From: an uncultured Streptomyces sp.
Lineage (GTDB): Bacteria > Actinomycetota > Actinomycetes > Streptomycetales > Streptomycetaceae
DNA: 64,000 nucleotides
Assembly (NCBI RefSeq): GCF_947488945.1
Contig: NZ_CANLBS010000002.1
Location: 1 to 64,000, forward strand
Direction of reading: 5' to 3'
Shown: positions 31,212 through 40,001 of the stretch, piece by piece
How the letters are laid out: each line of letters opens with the position of its first letter
Numbering within the stretch: position 1 is the stretch's first letter
Made by a program: the position numbers and the translations under genes
The notes under the pieces: generated by a model
Seen by the model: only the letters and a program-made list of their open reading frames with translations
Databases searched by the model: none
What the model was told of the DNA's origin: nothing

Positions 31212-33257
31212 TCAGCCCTTGCGCGCCCAGTCGACGACCAGTCGGCTGTAGGGCTTGTCGACGACGAAGCGCGGGTCGCCCGCCGTCAGCAGGTCGCGGG
31301 AGTCGGCGGTGGCCATCCGGAAGCCCGGTGCGGGGGCGTCGTTGCCCCCTGTCGCGTCCCAGGCGCGGATCTCGTCCACGACGTGCTCGGCGAGGCCGGC
31401 ACCCGCCTCACCGTGGCCGATCACGCCGACCTCCCAGTAGCGGCCCTTCTCGTCCTCGTCCTCCCGGATGGTCAGGTACGCGAGCGATCCGCCGTCGAGG
31501 GCGGCCATGGAGCCCCACCCGAAGTGCGGGGTGAACCCGGGGCGCTGGCCGGGCAGGCGGGACAGGCCGTTGGGCAGCACGCAGGCCAGGTACAGGTACA
31601 GCCACTCCCAGGCGGAGCCCTGGCGGAACTTCACCCCGGTGTAGAGCTTGGTCTGCTGCTGGTCGAGGACGGTGCGCAGGGCGTCGCGGTCGACGTCCTG
31701 CTCGCTGAACGTCTCCAGGCGCACGTTGCCGTCGCCGGCCATCGGCACCAGCGTGTACACGTCGTCGCAAACGCCCTTGCGCAGCGGGATGAAGGTGGCC
31801 ATCTCGCAGGAGACGGTCTTCCACGTGTCGCCGTCGCGTTCGAAGGCGAAGGAGCGGGAGATGCTGCCGCGGATGCGCATCGGCAGGACCAGCCGTCCGC
31901 CGGGCGCGAGCTGGTCGAGGATCTTCACGGGCACGTCTCCGGCGCCGACGGTGAAGACGATCCGGTCGTAGGGGGCGTGCTCGGGCAGGCCGGCCGCGCC
32001 GTCGGCCATGACCGCGGTGGCGTTGTCGACGCCGGCCTCGGCGAGGTGCCGGCTCGCGCCGGCGACGAGGTCCGGGTCGACGTCGAGGGTCCACACCTGC
32101 CCGCTGGGGTAGACGATCTTGCCGAGGAGGGCGGCGTTGTAGCCGGTGGCGGCTCCGGCTTCCAGGACTTTGTGGCCGGGCTGGGCGTCGAGTTGTTCGA
32201 GCTGGGTGGCGACGATGGACGGCGCGGAGATGCAGGAGATCATCTCCCCGTGCTCGTCGTGCTTGATCGGGACCGCGTCCTCCTTGTACGCGCTCTCCAG
32301 GTCGATGCCGGGCAGGAACATGCTCCGGTCGGTGGTGCGGAAGGCGTCGATGGCGGCCTTGCTGCGCAGGTGGCCGCTGTCGACGAGCCTCTTGGCGAGG
32401 GCTTCGCGCAGCTGGCTGGGGTCGGTTACGGGTGTCACGGTGGTCTCCATTCGAGGGAGGCGAGGGTCCGCGGATACGGACCTGTGGGTAGGCACGTCGG
32501 CTCCTTCTCCGGTGGAGAAGGCGACGTGACGGCCGAGCCACGCGGTGGCGGCCTGCGCATCGGCAGGTACGCCCGCGCGGTTGAACGCGAAGATCGCGTG
32601 ATGGGCGAGGACGCCCCGGACTCCGCGTATCAGGCGTCCGTCGGCGGCGAGCCGGCGCAGGTGATGGCCGGCATCCTCGAACGCGGCGACGCGCTCGGCC
32701 CAGCCAGCTTCCGCGTCGGGGCGCAGAGCCGCGTCCGCGTTCATCAGCCGCCGCATCGCGGAGACGGTCTTCTCCAGGGCAGGACCCTGGGGCGGGGTGA
32801 CGGGGGGTCGCAGGGCGGCCCACTGGGCGTAGACATCTCCGGCTTCGAACGGGTCCAGCCCGGCCGCGCGGATCATGGCGGACAGCAGCATCACGCTGCG
32901 CTCGCGGGTGCCGGGGGTGCCGGTCTCGGCGAGCGCGGCCGGGCTGTCTGCGCAGAACAACTCGTGCGCGACCGCCATACCCTCAGAGCCGCCGAAGGCA
33001 TGAGTCTCCGGCTCATAAATCCCACCCGTCCAGCCGGTGATCAGGCTGTCAGCGATGAGCTGGTCGAGGAGAGCGGTGGCGGGCTGCTCGGTGCGCAGGC
33101 GCACGCCAGCGTCCTTGCGCAAGAAGTGAAAGCGGTGTTCGGCCAGCGCGGTCGCCAGGGCCCGAGCGGCGTCCACATGCGGATCGGCGAAAGCCACGGA
33201 TGCGTGCCACCAGGACGTGGCCGGAGGGATCGGCAGGTTCTCGTCGTCGAAGGTCAT
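31212..33257 (-). CDS. LanB elimination domain fused to isoaspartyl-type O-methyltransferase (FxLD system)
   Basis: Residues about 1-250 look like the SpaB_C/thiopeptide-type elimination domain: the WWHASVAFADPHVDAARALATALA opening and an HFHFLRKDAGVRLR segment are typical. This domain removes glutamate from glutamylated Ser/Thr to form dehydroamino acids. A linker follows, and about 280-681 is a protein-L-isoaspartate O-methyltransferase-like enzyme of the FxLD system: motif I is VLEAGAATGYNAALLG (about 364-379), with the GAGDVP post-motif. It should methylate an Asp of the precursor to give aspartimide or isoaspartate. The split from the glutamylation protein and the fusion of two steps are noteworthy. 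Confidence 0.85.
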   Translation of the reverse strand: MTFDDENLPIPPATSWWHASVAFADPHVDAARALATALAEHRFHFLRKDAGVRLRTEQPATALLDQLIADSLITGWTGGIYEPETHAFGGSEGMAVAHELFCADSPAALAETGTPGTRERSVMLLSAMIRAAGLDPFEAGDVYAQWAALRPPVTPPQGPALEKTVSAMRRLMNADAALRPDAEAGWAERVAAFEDAGHHLRRLAADGRLIRGVRGVLAHHAIFAFNRAGVPADAQAATAWLGRHVAFSTGEGADVPTHRSVSADPRLPRMETTVTPVTDPSQLREALAKRLVDSGHLRSKAAIDAFRTTDRSMFLPGIDLESAYKEDAVPIKHDEHGEMISCISAPSIVATQLEQLDAQPGHKVLEAGAATGYNAALLGKIVYPSGQVWTLDVDPDLVAGASRHLAEAGVDNATAVMADGAAGLPEHAPYDRIVFTVGAGDVPVKILDQLAPGGRLVLPMRIRGSISRSFAFERDGDTWKTVSCEMATFIPLRKGVCDDVYTLVPMAGDGNVRLETFSEQDVDRDALRTVLDQQQTKLYTGVKFRQGSAWEWLYLYLACVLPNGLSRLPGQRPGFTPHFGWGSMAALDGGSLAYLTIREDEDEKGRYWEVGVIGHGEAGAGLAEHVVDEIRAWDATGGNDAPAPGFRMATADSRDLLTAGDPRFVVDKPYSRLVVDWARKG

Positions 33258-33293
33258 AACTAGGAAACTCCTTGCACGGCGGCAGGTTCGGGG

Positions 33294-34364
33294 TCAGGTG
33301 AGCAGGAGGGCGCGGCTCCAGCCGGTGGTATCGGCGGGCTGCAGAGCGAGTTGGGCTCCAGCGCGGCCTTCCATGAAGCCGAGCTTGGGCAGGTGCTGCC
33401 AGCCCACGGCCAGCCGTCGGTGCAGGTCCTGGATGATCGGGGTGAAGCGGTCGGGCGCGGGGCTGTCGGCGGCGACCGCGCGGGTGAGCATCACTAGTCC
33501 GGCCCAGCCGTGGCAGAGCGTGGAGTCGGTGATGCGGGCGAGCCGCAGCGGGTCGGTCAGGATGGCCGCGACGGTGTCCTCGGCCGCCCGGCGACGGGCA
33601 GGGTCACCCAGGGCGAGCCCGGCAAGTTGCTGGGCGCGGGCGATGCCGGGCTGGCCATAGCACCAGGACTGGCGGGCCGGCTCAGGCGCGGCCGGCTGGG
33701 CGGCGTCCAGGTATTCTGCGGTGGACCAGTAGTGGACGCCGTGCCGGTCGAGCCAGCTCGCGAACGCGCTGACGGCTTGCTCTTGGCCGGGGACGCTGAC
33801 GCCTTCGCACAGGGCGAGGGAGAGCACGGCAAGGGGCCCGGCGATGCCGTGGGCCAAGCCGTTGTTGCCGTGACCGCCAGCCATCTCCTTCCCGTCCGGG
33901 CCTACCGTCGACCACCACCCGGGCAGCATCCGGCCGTCACTGCGGGCGGGGTCGGCGAGCGCGACGAGGCAGGCGAGCACGTCGGGCAGCCGGTGAGCGG
34001 GCGGTTTTCGGGACAGCAGGAGGGCGGCAAGTCCGGTCAGGCCGCGGATGAGGTCCCATTCGGCGAGGTGGGGCAGCACGCCAGCCGCCTGACGGCGGCG
34101 GGCGGCGGCGAGCCGGGCGTCCACAACGCGGTCGACGGCCGCGCGGACATCGTCGCCGGCCCCGTTGGCGCGAGCCAGGACGAACTCCAGGGCGGGGGCG
34201 CCGTGGAAAAGGCTGGCGTTGTTTCCGGTGCTGACCCCGCGGGCGGTGGCCTGGGTGAGGTGGCGGCGGGCGGTGGACAGGTCATGGCGTTCGATATCGA
34301 GCAGAGCCATCCCGAGGGCGCCCTCGGACAGGTCCTGCGTACGGGGCACGGTCGTCGCGGTCAT
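33294..34364 (-). CDS. LanC-like lanthionine cyclase
   Basis: LanC enzymes add Cys thiols to dehydrated residues to form lanthionine rings, using zinc. The zinc ligands are visible as SWCYGQPG (Cys235) and TLCHGWAG (Cys284, His285), and the GGHGNNGLAHGIAG segment is the family's inner helix-loop. The length of 356 residues is slightly short of the usual 400 but complete. The start chosen overlaps the LanB stop (ATGA). It works with the dehydratase pieces on either side. Confidence 0.9.
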   Translation of the reverse strand: MTATTVPRTQDLSEGALGMALLDIERHDLSTARRHLTQATARGVSTGNNASLFHGAPALEFVLARANGAGDDVRAAVDRVVDARLAAARRRQAAGVLPHLAEWDLIRGLTGLAALLLSRKPPAHRLPDVLACLVALADPARSDGRMLPGWWSTVGPDGKEMAGGHGNNGLAHGIAGPLAVLSLALCEGVSVPGQEQAVSAFASWLDRHGVHYWSTAEYLDAAQPAAPEPARQSWCYGQPGIARAQQLAGLALGDPARRRAAEDTVAAILTDPLRLARITDSTLCHGWAGLVMLTRAVAADSPAPDRFTPIIQDLHRRLAVGWQHLPKLGFMEGRAGAQLALQPADTTGWSRALLLT

Positions 34365-36415
34365 GAGCGCCTGGCCAGGGGAACGACGATGCTGTGGGCC
34401 CGGCCGCCGATCCACCCGTCCGCGTCCGGCGGAGGCGCCTCATGCAGGGTGGCGATGCCGAAGGGGCTGGCGTCCAGGTGCGCGCGCAGGAGGTCCAAGT
34501 CGAGGGGGCGGGTGAGGTCGAGGGGCAGATGCTGATCGTCCTCCGTGAGCAGCACCCGCTCCGGCACCCGAAACCGATTACGCCAGGAATGGAGTTGGTC
34601 CGCCCACTGCTGGAGCGGGGCGGTGCGGGCGGGCAACGTACGGCTGCTGATCTTCCACCGGGCATCGGTGAGGATGGTGCGCCGGTAGGTGAGGGCGGGA
34701 GTGAAGGGCAGGGCCCAGGCCGCTCCCCAGTCGAACCAGGTCACCTGCGGGGAGGTCGCCCGGCTGATCTCACCGAGGAAGCGGACCATCGGCGGCGTGT
34801 AGTTGTGCCACAGGAAATTGATGGCAGTGGGGGCCAGCAGCTCCAGCGGCTTGCCCGTCGCCGACTCCACCAGCTGGGGCCGGCCACCGGTGACGGTGAC
34901 CGAGAGGTCCCGGGGAAAGAGGACGTGCGGGGCGGGGCGGCGGAATTCGCCGACGCTCACGATCCGCGGCAGGGCTTGCGGCGCGCGGGTGAGCAGGTCG
35001 GCCGGCATCCGACCGGCGTGGAAGGAGAGCTGCAGGAGTTCCGCCTGCGGATCAACGGTCGGCAGGTTCGCGTACGTTGCCTCGGCGCCGGGGAAAAGGT
35101 GCCAGAACCGGCCGGTCATCGATCCGGCCGAGCGTGAGACGGTCAGGACACGCAACCGGAAGTCGCCCCGGTCCAAGGCCGTGACGGAGGAGGAGTGGAG
35201 CTGTGCAGCCAGTTCGAGGTGGGGCGCGCGGCCGTGAGGCTTGTCGCCGGCCGCTGCTTCCAGTTCCGCGATCATCGCCCCGGTCACCGCGATGGTGCGG
35301 CTACCTTCGGCGGCGGCGGTGCCGGCCAGCTCCAGCAGCAGGCGGTCGCGCCGGGACATCGGCCGAGGTGGTTCGCTCGCCTTGACGAACCCTGCCGGTA
35401 AGCCCACGCCCCGGTCGGGGTCTGTGGCCACGTCCACCGGTACCGCGGTGTTTTCGCCGTAGCGCTCGGTGAACTGCTCGATCCACCGGCGCCACGTCGG
35501 TGTTCCGTTCGGATGGGTCACCAGGCGGGCCAGTACGGTCGCAGCGGTCTCCGCTTCGATCAGTACCTGCTCGGGCAGCTGCACGTCGGCATCCAGCCGC
35601 AGGTCGCACGCCGTCCGCAGGCCGGCTGCTTGAGCGCGCGCCTCAGGCGGTAGGACGTCGGTGGGGTCGGCGACGGTGGCGGGTGCGCGCAGCGAAGAGC
35701 GCAGCAGCCGCACGCGAAGCAGTTCACCGAGCAGCCGGTCACGCGCGGTGTCGCTCACAGCGGGGAACTCCGCAGCCAGCTTGTCGGACAACTGGCGGTA
35801 CCCGATGGGCGATCGGGCGAGGTCGAGCACGAGACGCAGTGCCGGGCTCAGAGCGAGGCGGAACTCGGCGTCTCCCTCGGAGGGCACGTGAATGTGCCGG
35901 TCGCGCTGATAGATCAGGGTGTTGACGCAGACCTCGATGTCGGCCATGCGTGCGGCGTCAGTCTCCCAGGCGCTGAGGACTGCATCGAGCCCGGCAGGCC
36001 CGGGGCGGGGCACGGCCTGGTGCTCGTTACCGATGCGGACAGACGTGGTCTGGGCGAAGGCGAGCGGGGCGACGCCGGCGAACAGGCCGTAAGGGGTGGA
36101 GCGGTGGGCGTAGCGGATCGCGTAGCGGGCTGTGGACAGTGCCACCCGGCGCATCCGGCGTGCCTTTGGTGTGCGGCCGTCGATGATGGCCTGCACCTGC
36201 TCGGCCAGGTGAGGGCTCGCCTGCGACACGGTCAGGCGGAAGTCGGTGTCGGACCACACCGTGCTCAGCCACGCGCGCCACTCCTCCGCGAGTGCCATGG
36301 CTGTCGGCCAGGGCGGCATGGCGGGCTGGGTCGTGTGGACCGCGGCGCGCAGCATGGTCTGCCCCGTGGCCTCGTACAGGCTGGGCCGATGCCGTGTCAT
36401 CAGGGCTCTCCTCAT
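34361..36415 (-). CDS. LanB-type dehydratase, glutamylation domain only
   Basis: The 684-residue protein matches the N-terminal part of class I lanthipeptide dehydratases, which transfers glutamate from glutamyl-tRNA to Ser/Thr side chains. It includes an ALSTARYAIRYAHRSTPYGLFAGVAPL segment, which is the LanB N-terminal signature, and ends in PLDLDLLRAHLDASPFGIATLHEAP, close to the end of the domain. The elimination domain is absent and is found on the separate fusion protein at 31212-33257. Splitting is also known for thiopeptides. The start is the ATG at 36415, behind an AAGAAGATGAGGA-like site and after the hairpin at 36436-36469. Confidence 0.9.
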   Translation of the reverse strand: MRRALMTRHRPSLYEATGQTMLRAAVHTTQPAMPPWPTAMALAEEWRAWLSTVWSDTDFRLTVSQASPHLAEQVQAIIDGRTPKARRMRRVALSTARYAIRYAHRSTPYGLFAGVAPLAFAQTTSVRIGNEHQAVPRPGPAGLDAVLSAWETDAARMADIEVCVNTLIYQRDRHIHVPSEGDAEFRLALSPALRLVLDLARSPIGYRQLSDKLAAEFPAVSDTARDRLLGELLRVRLLRSSLRAPATVADPTDVLPPEARAQAAGLRTACDLRLDADVQLPEQVLIEAETAATVLARLVTHPNGTPTWRRWIEQFTERYGENTAVPVDVATDPDRGVGLPAGFVKASEPPRPMSRRDRLLLELAGTAAAEGSRTIAVTGAMIAELEAAAGDKPHGRAPHLELAAQLHSSSVTALDRGDFRLRVLTVSRSAGSMTGRFWHLFPGAEATYANLPTVDPQAELLQLSFHAGRMPADLLTRAPQALPRIVSVGEFRRPAPHVLFPRDLSVTVTGGRPQLVESATGKPLELLAPTAINFLWHNYTPPMVRFLGEISRATSPQVTWFDWGAAWALPFTPALTYRRTILTDARWKISSRTLPARTAPLQQWADQLHSWRNRFRVPERVLLTEDDQHLPLDLTRPLDLDLLRAHLDASPFGIATLHEAPPPDADGWIGGRAHSIVVPLARRS

Positions 36416-36435
36416 CTTCTTGCGTGGCGGGCGGG

Positions 36436-36469
36436 GCGGGCCGGGCGGGGAGAACCCCGTCCGGCCCGC
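36436..36469 (-). terminator. Attenuator hairpin between precursor and dehydratase genes
   Basis: A stem of 15 bases with one G/T mismatch pairs GCGGGCCGG and CGGGG with their complements around an AGAA loop. Its place 20 bases after the precursor stop and 21 bases before the dehydratase start is the usual position of a partial terminator that keeps lanA transcripts in excess. Confidence 0.75.
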
Positions 36470-36488
36470 GTTGCCGGGGTGATCCGGC

Positions 36489-36674
36489 TTACGAGGTGGT
36501 GCAGGCGCTGGGGCAGGAGCTGCCGCAGGTGTCGCCGGTGCTGCACATCAGGACCGTCTCGGTCGCCGGCGTGCCCTCGATGAAGGTGATGTCGAGCCCG
36601 AACGGGTCGTCGTCGGCCTTCACGAGGTCCGCCTGCGCGGGGGCGGTCGGCCTTTCGGTCTGGATGGCGGTCAT
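36489..36674 (-). CDS. FxLD-family lanthipeptide precursor
   Basis: The peptide has 61 residues. The leader contains the family mark FGLDITFIE (Phe25 to Glu33). The core holds four Cys (44, 50, 54, 58) and Ser/Thr at 45, 46, 49, 52, 53, 56 and 59-61. The segment STGDTCGSSC has the only Asp of the core, Asp48, which is the likely methyltransferase target that becomes aspartimide or isoaspartate. Up to four rings are possible. The gene has its own spacing from the others: 124 bases to the DUF6082 gene upstream and the attenuator hairpin downstream. The mature product and its activity are unknown. Confidence 0.9.
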   Translation of the reverse strand: MTAIQTERPTAPAQADLVKADDDPFGLDITFIEGTPATETVLMCSTGDTCGSSCPSACTTS

Positions 36675-36798
36675 GCATGCCTCCTGGGAGTGGTGGTACG
36701 GGATGCCGGGGCCCGGTCGGGCCTCGGGGCCTGATGCCAGACGAACAGGCCGGTGAAGTCACCTGGACCATGGCGTCTGAGAGTCGGGTGGGGTGCCG

Positions 36799-37266
36799 TC
36801 AGACTGCCGCGGGTCGCGCCAGCGGGGCGTTCGCGGCGGCGCGGTCTAGTACCCGGGTGAAGTGCTCGGCCCGCTCGTCGCCCTCGGCCTCCTGCGCGCG
36901 GAGGTCGCCAAAGCGCTTGCAGTACCGGCGGCTGACGTCGCTTTTCATGATCCACGCGGCGTGGAAGGGCAGGTGCCACTTCGGGACGAAGCCGAGGCGG
37001 TGGCGCAGGCTGAGCATGCAGAGGAGCCGGTTGGCCGACATGAGCCGCATGTACTCCTCGGTCTCCATGTTCTCGGGCTTCCAGAGCTCGGCGAGGTCGG
37101 GATTGGTGGACACCTGCCCCAGCCAGTCGATCTGGTTGCCCGCGAGGAGCGCCTCGTTGCGTTCGGCCTGGTGCCGCGCGTCCTGCCAGAGCGGGGCAGC
37201 TCCGACCACGGCGGTCACGAGGGTGACTGCGGTGCCAGCAACGAGGACGGCGGTGGTGAACTTCAT
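36799..37266 (-). CDS. DUF6082-like membrane-anchored protein
   Basis: The ATG giving MKFTTAVLVA starts a hydrophobic N-terminal segment (about 4-25) that should anchor the protein in the membrane. After it comes a helical domain with RHQAERNEALLAGNQIDWL, ELWKPENMETEEYMRLM and a SANRLLCMLSLRHRLGF stretch. This fits the DUF6082 family of actinobacteria, which is often beside lanthipeptide genes. The function is unknown: immunity or signalling are possible. It is the gene just before the precursor. Confidence 0.75.
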   Translation of the reverse strand: MKFTTAVLVAGTAVTLVTAVVGAAPLWQDARHQAERNEALLAGNQIDWLGQVSTNPDLAELWKPENMETEEYMRLMSANRLLCMLSLRHRLGFVPKWHLPFHAAWIMKSDVSRRYCKRFGDLRAQEAEGDERAEHFTRVLDRAAANAPLARPAAV

Positions 37267-37339
37267 ACGGCAACGGTCCTTTTCGTATGAGGGGATCGGT
37301 GGGTGCGTCGGATCGGTGAAGTGGGCGGGGCTGGCTGGG

Positions 37340-37915
37340 TCATGCGACCGCCGCGAGTACGACGGTCGAGGAGTCGTCGACCGGGTGATCCCGGGCGCAC
37401 CGGAGACGCACCTTCTCCAGGCCCGTGGCGATCGGTGACAGCCCGATGGATGCCCTTCGCTGGTCCAAGGCATCGAGCGCGCGCACCGGACACAGAACAA
37501 CCCCTGTTGCAGTGACCGCCTGTTGGGTCCCGAACTCCTGGGGGCGACCGCTGTTGACCAGGGTGCGGTCGTAGAGGTGAGCCCAGTGCTGGATGCGCGC
37601 GTCGCCGCCCTGGACTGCGCGTTCCAGCAAGATGGTGGCTGCCCGTTGAAAATCGGCGTCGTCGTCGGCGTGAAGAGCCAGGCTCCAGGCGGCACGTGCC
37701 GCTTCGGGGCCGACGAGGCGGTGACCGGGCCAGTCGTGTTCGGCCAGGACGCGGCGCAGCACCTTGGCGTCGGCGTGGTCGGCGTGGCGGTCCTGGCCGA
37801 GCTGGACGGCGTCGAGCTGGTTGCGCAGGCGCTTGGCTCTGCGCGCTGCCGCCTTCGTGGCTCGGTCGATGAGTTCGCGGGCGAGGTCCGGCCGCAGCGG
37901 TTCGGCGGCCGTCAC
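37340..37915 (-). CDS. DUF6624-like protein
   Basis: The GTG start overlaps the stop of the upstream gene (GTGA). The core reads HDWPGHRLVGPEAARAAWSLALHADDDADFQRAATILLERAVQGGDARIQHWAHLYDR, which is the repeated pattern of the DUF6624 family: W-P-G, then a helix with HADDD, then a helix with H-W-A-H-L-Y-D-R. The family has no agreed function. The last 40 residues hold two Cys (VVLCPVRAL and RLRCARDH). The gene follows the lanthipeptide cluster order, so its product may act on the peptide or in its control. Confidence 0.7.
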   Translation of the reverse strand: MTAAEPLRPDLARELIDRATKAAARRAKRLRNQLDAVQLGQDRHADHADAKVLRRVLAEHDWPGHRLVGPEAARAAWSLALHADDDADFQRAATILLERAVQGGDARIQHWAHLYDRTLVNSGRPQEFGTQQAVTATGVVLCPVRALDALDQRRASIGLSPIATGLEKVRLRCARDHPVDDSSTVVLAAVA

Positions 37916-38532
37916 GTGGTGGTCCGGCTGTCTGCGGAGGACTGCGGTTCCTGGACCCGGCAAGATATGAGCGCACTCAGTCCAGAACGTCGCTCGGCGA
38001 TGAGTTCGAGGTGAGCGGCGCGCTCCTCGTGCTGCCCCGTGCCAGATCCGCGCACGTCCCAGCCCATGTCGGTGAGTCGGCGAAGAAAGGGGGCGATCGG
38101 ATCAACGTCGAGGGGCTGGCGGGCCAGGGCCTCGGCGCGAACGAGCGGCAGGTCGAGTCGTGCGGCGAAGTCGGAGGCCCACAGGGTGATTAGCAGAATG
38201 GTGTCGTCGGAGCGGTCGGGCAGGGTGTGGAGGCAACTCAGGAAGAGACTCGGGCCCGGACCCCATCCGAGGTCAGGCGCTCGCTGCGGAATCATGCAGG
38301 CCAGCAGCACACCGTCCTCGAACAGTCCAGCAGGCTTCGACTGAGGATCGCGGAACAGGGGTAGGACATCGGTACGGGCGGGCACCGGCAGGCTGCGCAT
38401 GGTGAGCCAGCTCTGGCGGTCCTGGACGAGCGCCGCGGCCTCGTCCCGCTCGGCGTCCGTGCACAGAGTCCGCATCTCGTACACGGCTGATAACCGTGGG
38501 GTGCGCTGGTGGAGTGATGTGGGCGCGGTCAC
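37912..38532 (-). CDS. GNAT-like hypothetical protein
   Basis: The GTG at 38532 begins a 206-residue protein. It opens with CTDAERDEAAALVQDRQSWL, then a segment of strands and helices (LFEDGVLLACMIPQ, PDRSDDTILLITLWASDFAARLDLPLVRAEAL) that resembles an acetyltransferase fold, but no acetyl-CoA motif is clear. It may be a small-molecule or peptide acyltransferase, or an unrelated protein. Its stop overlaps the next gene start. Together with the DUF6624 and DUF6082 genes it forms the leading part of the lanthipeptide operon. Confidence 0.6.
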   Translation of the reverse strand: MTAPTSLHQRTPRLSAVYEMRTLCTDAERDEAAALVQDRQSWLTMRSLPVPARTDVLPLFRDPQSKPAGLFEDGVLLACMIPQRAPDLGWGPGPSLFLSCLHTLPDRSDDTILLITLWASDFAARLDLPLVRAEALARQPLDVDPIAPFLRRLTDMGWDVRGSGTGQHEERAAHLELIAERRSGLSALISCRVQEPQSSADSRTTT

Positions 38533-38660
38533 GGGTGTCTCTTTCTCGTCTGGAAAGGCGTTCAGGGGACTGGGTGCCGCCGGTCCCCGCGGGGGACGGG
38601 GGCCGGCGGCACGGGCCCGTGCACGGCGGTCGGGATTCACGGGGTGCCGCGCACGGGGGT

Positions 38661-39914
38661 TCATGCGGCGGTGGGGTCGGGCTGCGCCCAGGCGGTCTCG
38701 GTTGCGAGACGCTCGGACCACTGGATGTCGTCCTCGTCGAAAGCGGCGTCGGCCAGACGTATTCGCTGGACTTCGCCCGTTCCCGCCGGCGGGTGGGTGT
38801 GCTGGATATCGCGCCACAGGCGCTGGAGGACGTACTCGCGGTCGAGGGCGTGGGCGCCGTGCAGCTCCATGGCGTCCTGGGCGGACGTCATGGCCCACTG
38901 GTGGCCCAGGTACTTTGCGTTGATCAGATCGGCATCACAGGACAGGCCCTGGTCGAGGAGATGCACGGACTGGTAGGCCAGGATGCGTGCCGCGCGCAGG
39001 CGGGCCTCCACGTCGCCGACGCGGTCCCGCAGGACCGGCAGATCAGACAGGGCGCCCTGGTAGCGGGGCCGGGCCTTGAGGTAGGAAGTCGTGGTGGCTG
39101 CGACAGCCTCGTGGATGCCCAGGCTGACAGCGGCCAGGTTGGGGCGCCCATACAGAATGCTGCTGCTCTGGGCAACGCTCAGCCCCTGGCCGATCTGTCC
39201 GATCACGTTGTCGACGGGGACGCGGACGTGATCGAGGTCGAGGCGGCCGGCGGAGAAGCCGTGCAGGCCGAGGCCGGGACGGTGGGCAGGGACGGAGAGC
39301 CCATGGCGGTCGGATTCGACCATGAACGCGGTCAGCGCCTGCGAGGTGCGCACGCCCGCCTCGGCGGTCCGGGCGAGCACGAGGTGGGCTCCCGCGAGGT
39401 GGCTGTTGCCGATGTGGATCTTGCTGCCGGTGATCAGCCAGTGGTTGCCGGCCTGCTCGGCGGTCGTCTCGATGCCGCCGATGTGTCCGCCGGCGGCCGG
39501 TTCGGTCACCGCGATCGACAGGAGCAGCGAACCGTCAGCCACCTGGGGCAGCCACCGGGCTTTCTGCTCAGGGGTGGCGAAGTGCAGCAGGGCGCCGACG
39601 GGGATCAGGGTGGCCTGCAGGATGGCTGCGGCAGCTGCCGAGACCCGCGCGATGCGGTGGATCAGAACCGTCTTGGCCACATGGCCGGCACCCAGCCCGC
39701 CGAAGACGGGCGGGATGGTGACGGCGAACCAGCCCCGCGCAGCCATCAGATCGGCGACCTTGCGCTCCACCCGGCCCGGAGCGGCCTCCATCCGCACGGC
39801 GCGCGGCGCGACGTGCTCGGCCGCGAAGGCGTCCGCCTCGCTCCACAGCAGGTCGTGGCGGGCGGTGAGATAAGGACGCAGCGCCGGAGGCGGCGTGGCG
39901 GATGTGGCGGGCAT
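38661..39914 (-). CDS. Acyl-CoA dehydrogenase-family flavoprotein
   Basis: The full-length family layout is present: N-terminal helical domain, a middle beta domain with SIAVTEPAAGGHIGGIETTAE and the LITGSKIHIGNS strand, and a C-terminal helical bundle containing LYGRPNLAAVSLGIHEAVAATTTSYLKAR. The usual catalytic acid region appears as AMELHGAHALD. It would use FAD to dehydrogenate an acyl substrate, or work on a carrier-bound one. Clustering with a GAF protein and a conservon is unusual, and its substrate is unknown. An 87-base gap separates it from the GAF gene. Confidence 0.85.
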   Translation of the reverse strand: MPATSATPPPALRPYLTARHDLLWSEADAFAAEHVAPRAVRMEAAPGRVERKVADLMAARGWFAVTIPPVFGGLGAGHVAKTVLIHRIARVSAAAAAILQATLIPVGALLHFATPEQKARWLPQVADGSLLLSIAVTEPAAGGHIGGIETTAEQAGNHWLITGSKIHIGNSHLAGAHLVLARTAEAGVRTSQALTAFMVESDRHGLSVPAHRPGLGLHGFSAGRLDLDHVRVPVDNVIGQIGQGLSVAQSSSILYGRPNLAAVSLGIHEAVAATTTSYLKARPRYQGALSDLPVLRDRVGDVEARLRAARILAYQSVHLLDQGLSCDADLINAKYLGHQWAMTSAQDAMELHGAHALDREYVLQRLWRDIQHTHPPAGTGEVQRIRLADAAFDEDDIQWSERLATETAWAQPDPTAA

Positions 39915-40001
39915 GGTCGTCTCCCTCTCCCTGGATGAAGTTCGCGCGGTGAAGCGGCCGGGTATCGCCTGCGGCTCCCGGGTGGAGGCGGTGGAACGGG
40001 T

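Noticed and set aside
31050..33263. 737-residue plus-strand frame
   Set aside because: Gly/Val/Ala-rich without a fold. The minus strand codes the elimination-methyltransferase fusion with clear motifs.
38496..39938. 480-residue plus-strand frame
   Set aside because: Shadow of the acyl-CoA dehydrogenase gene.
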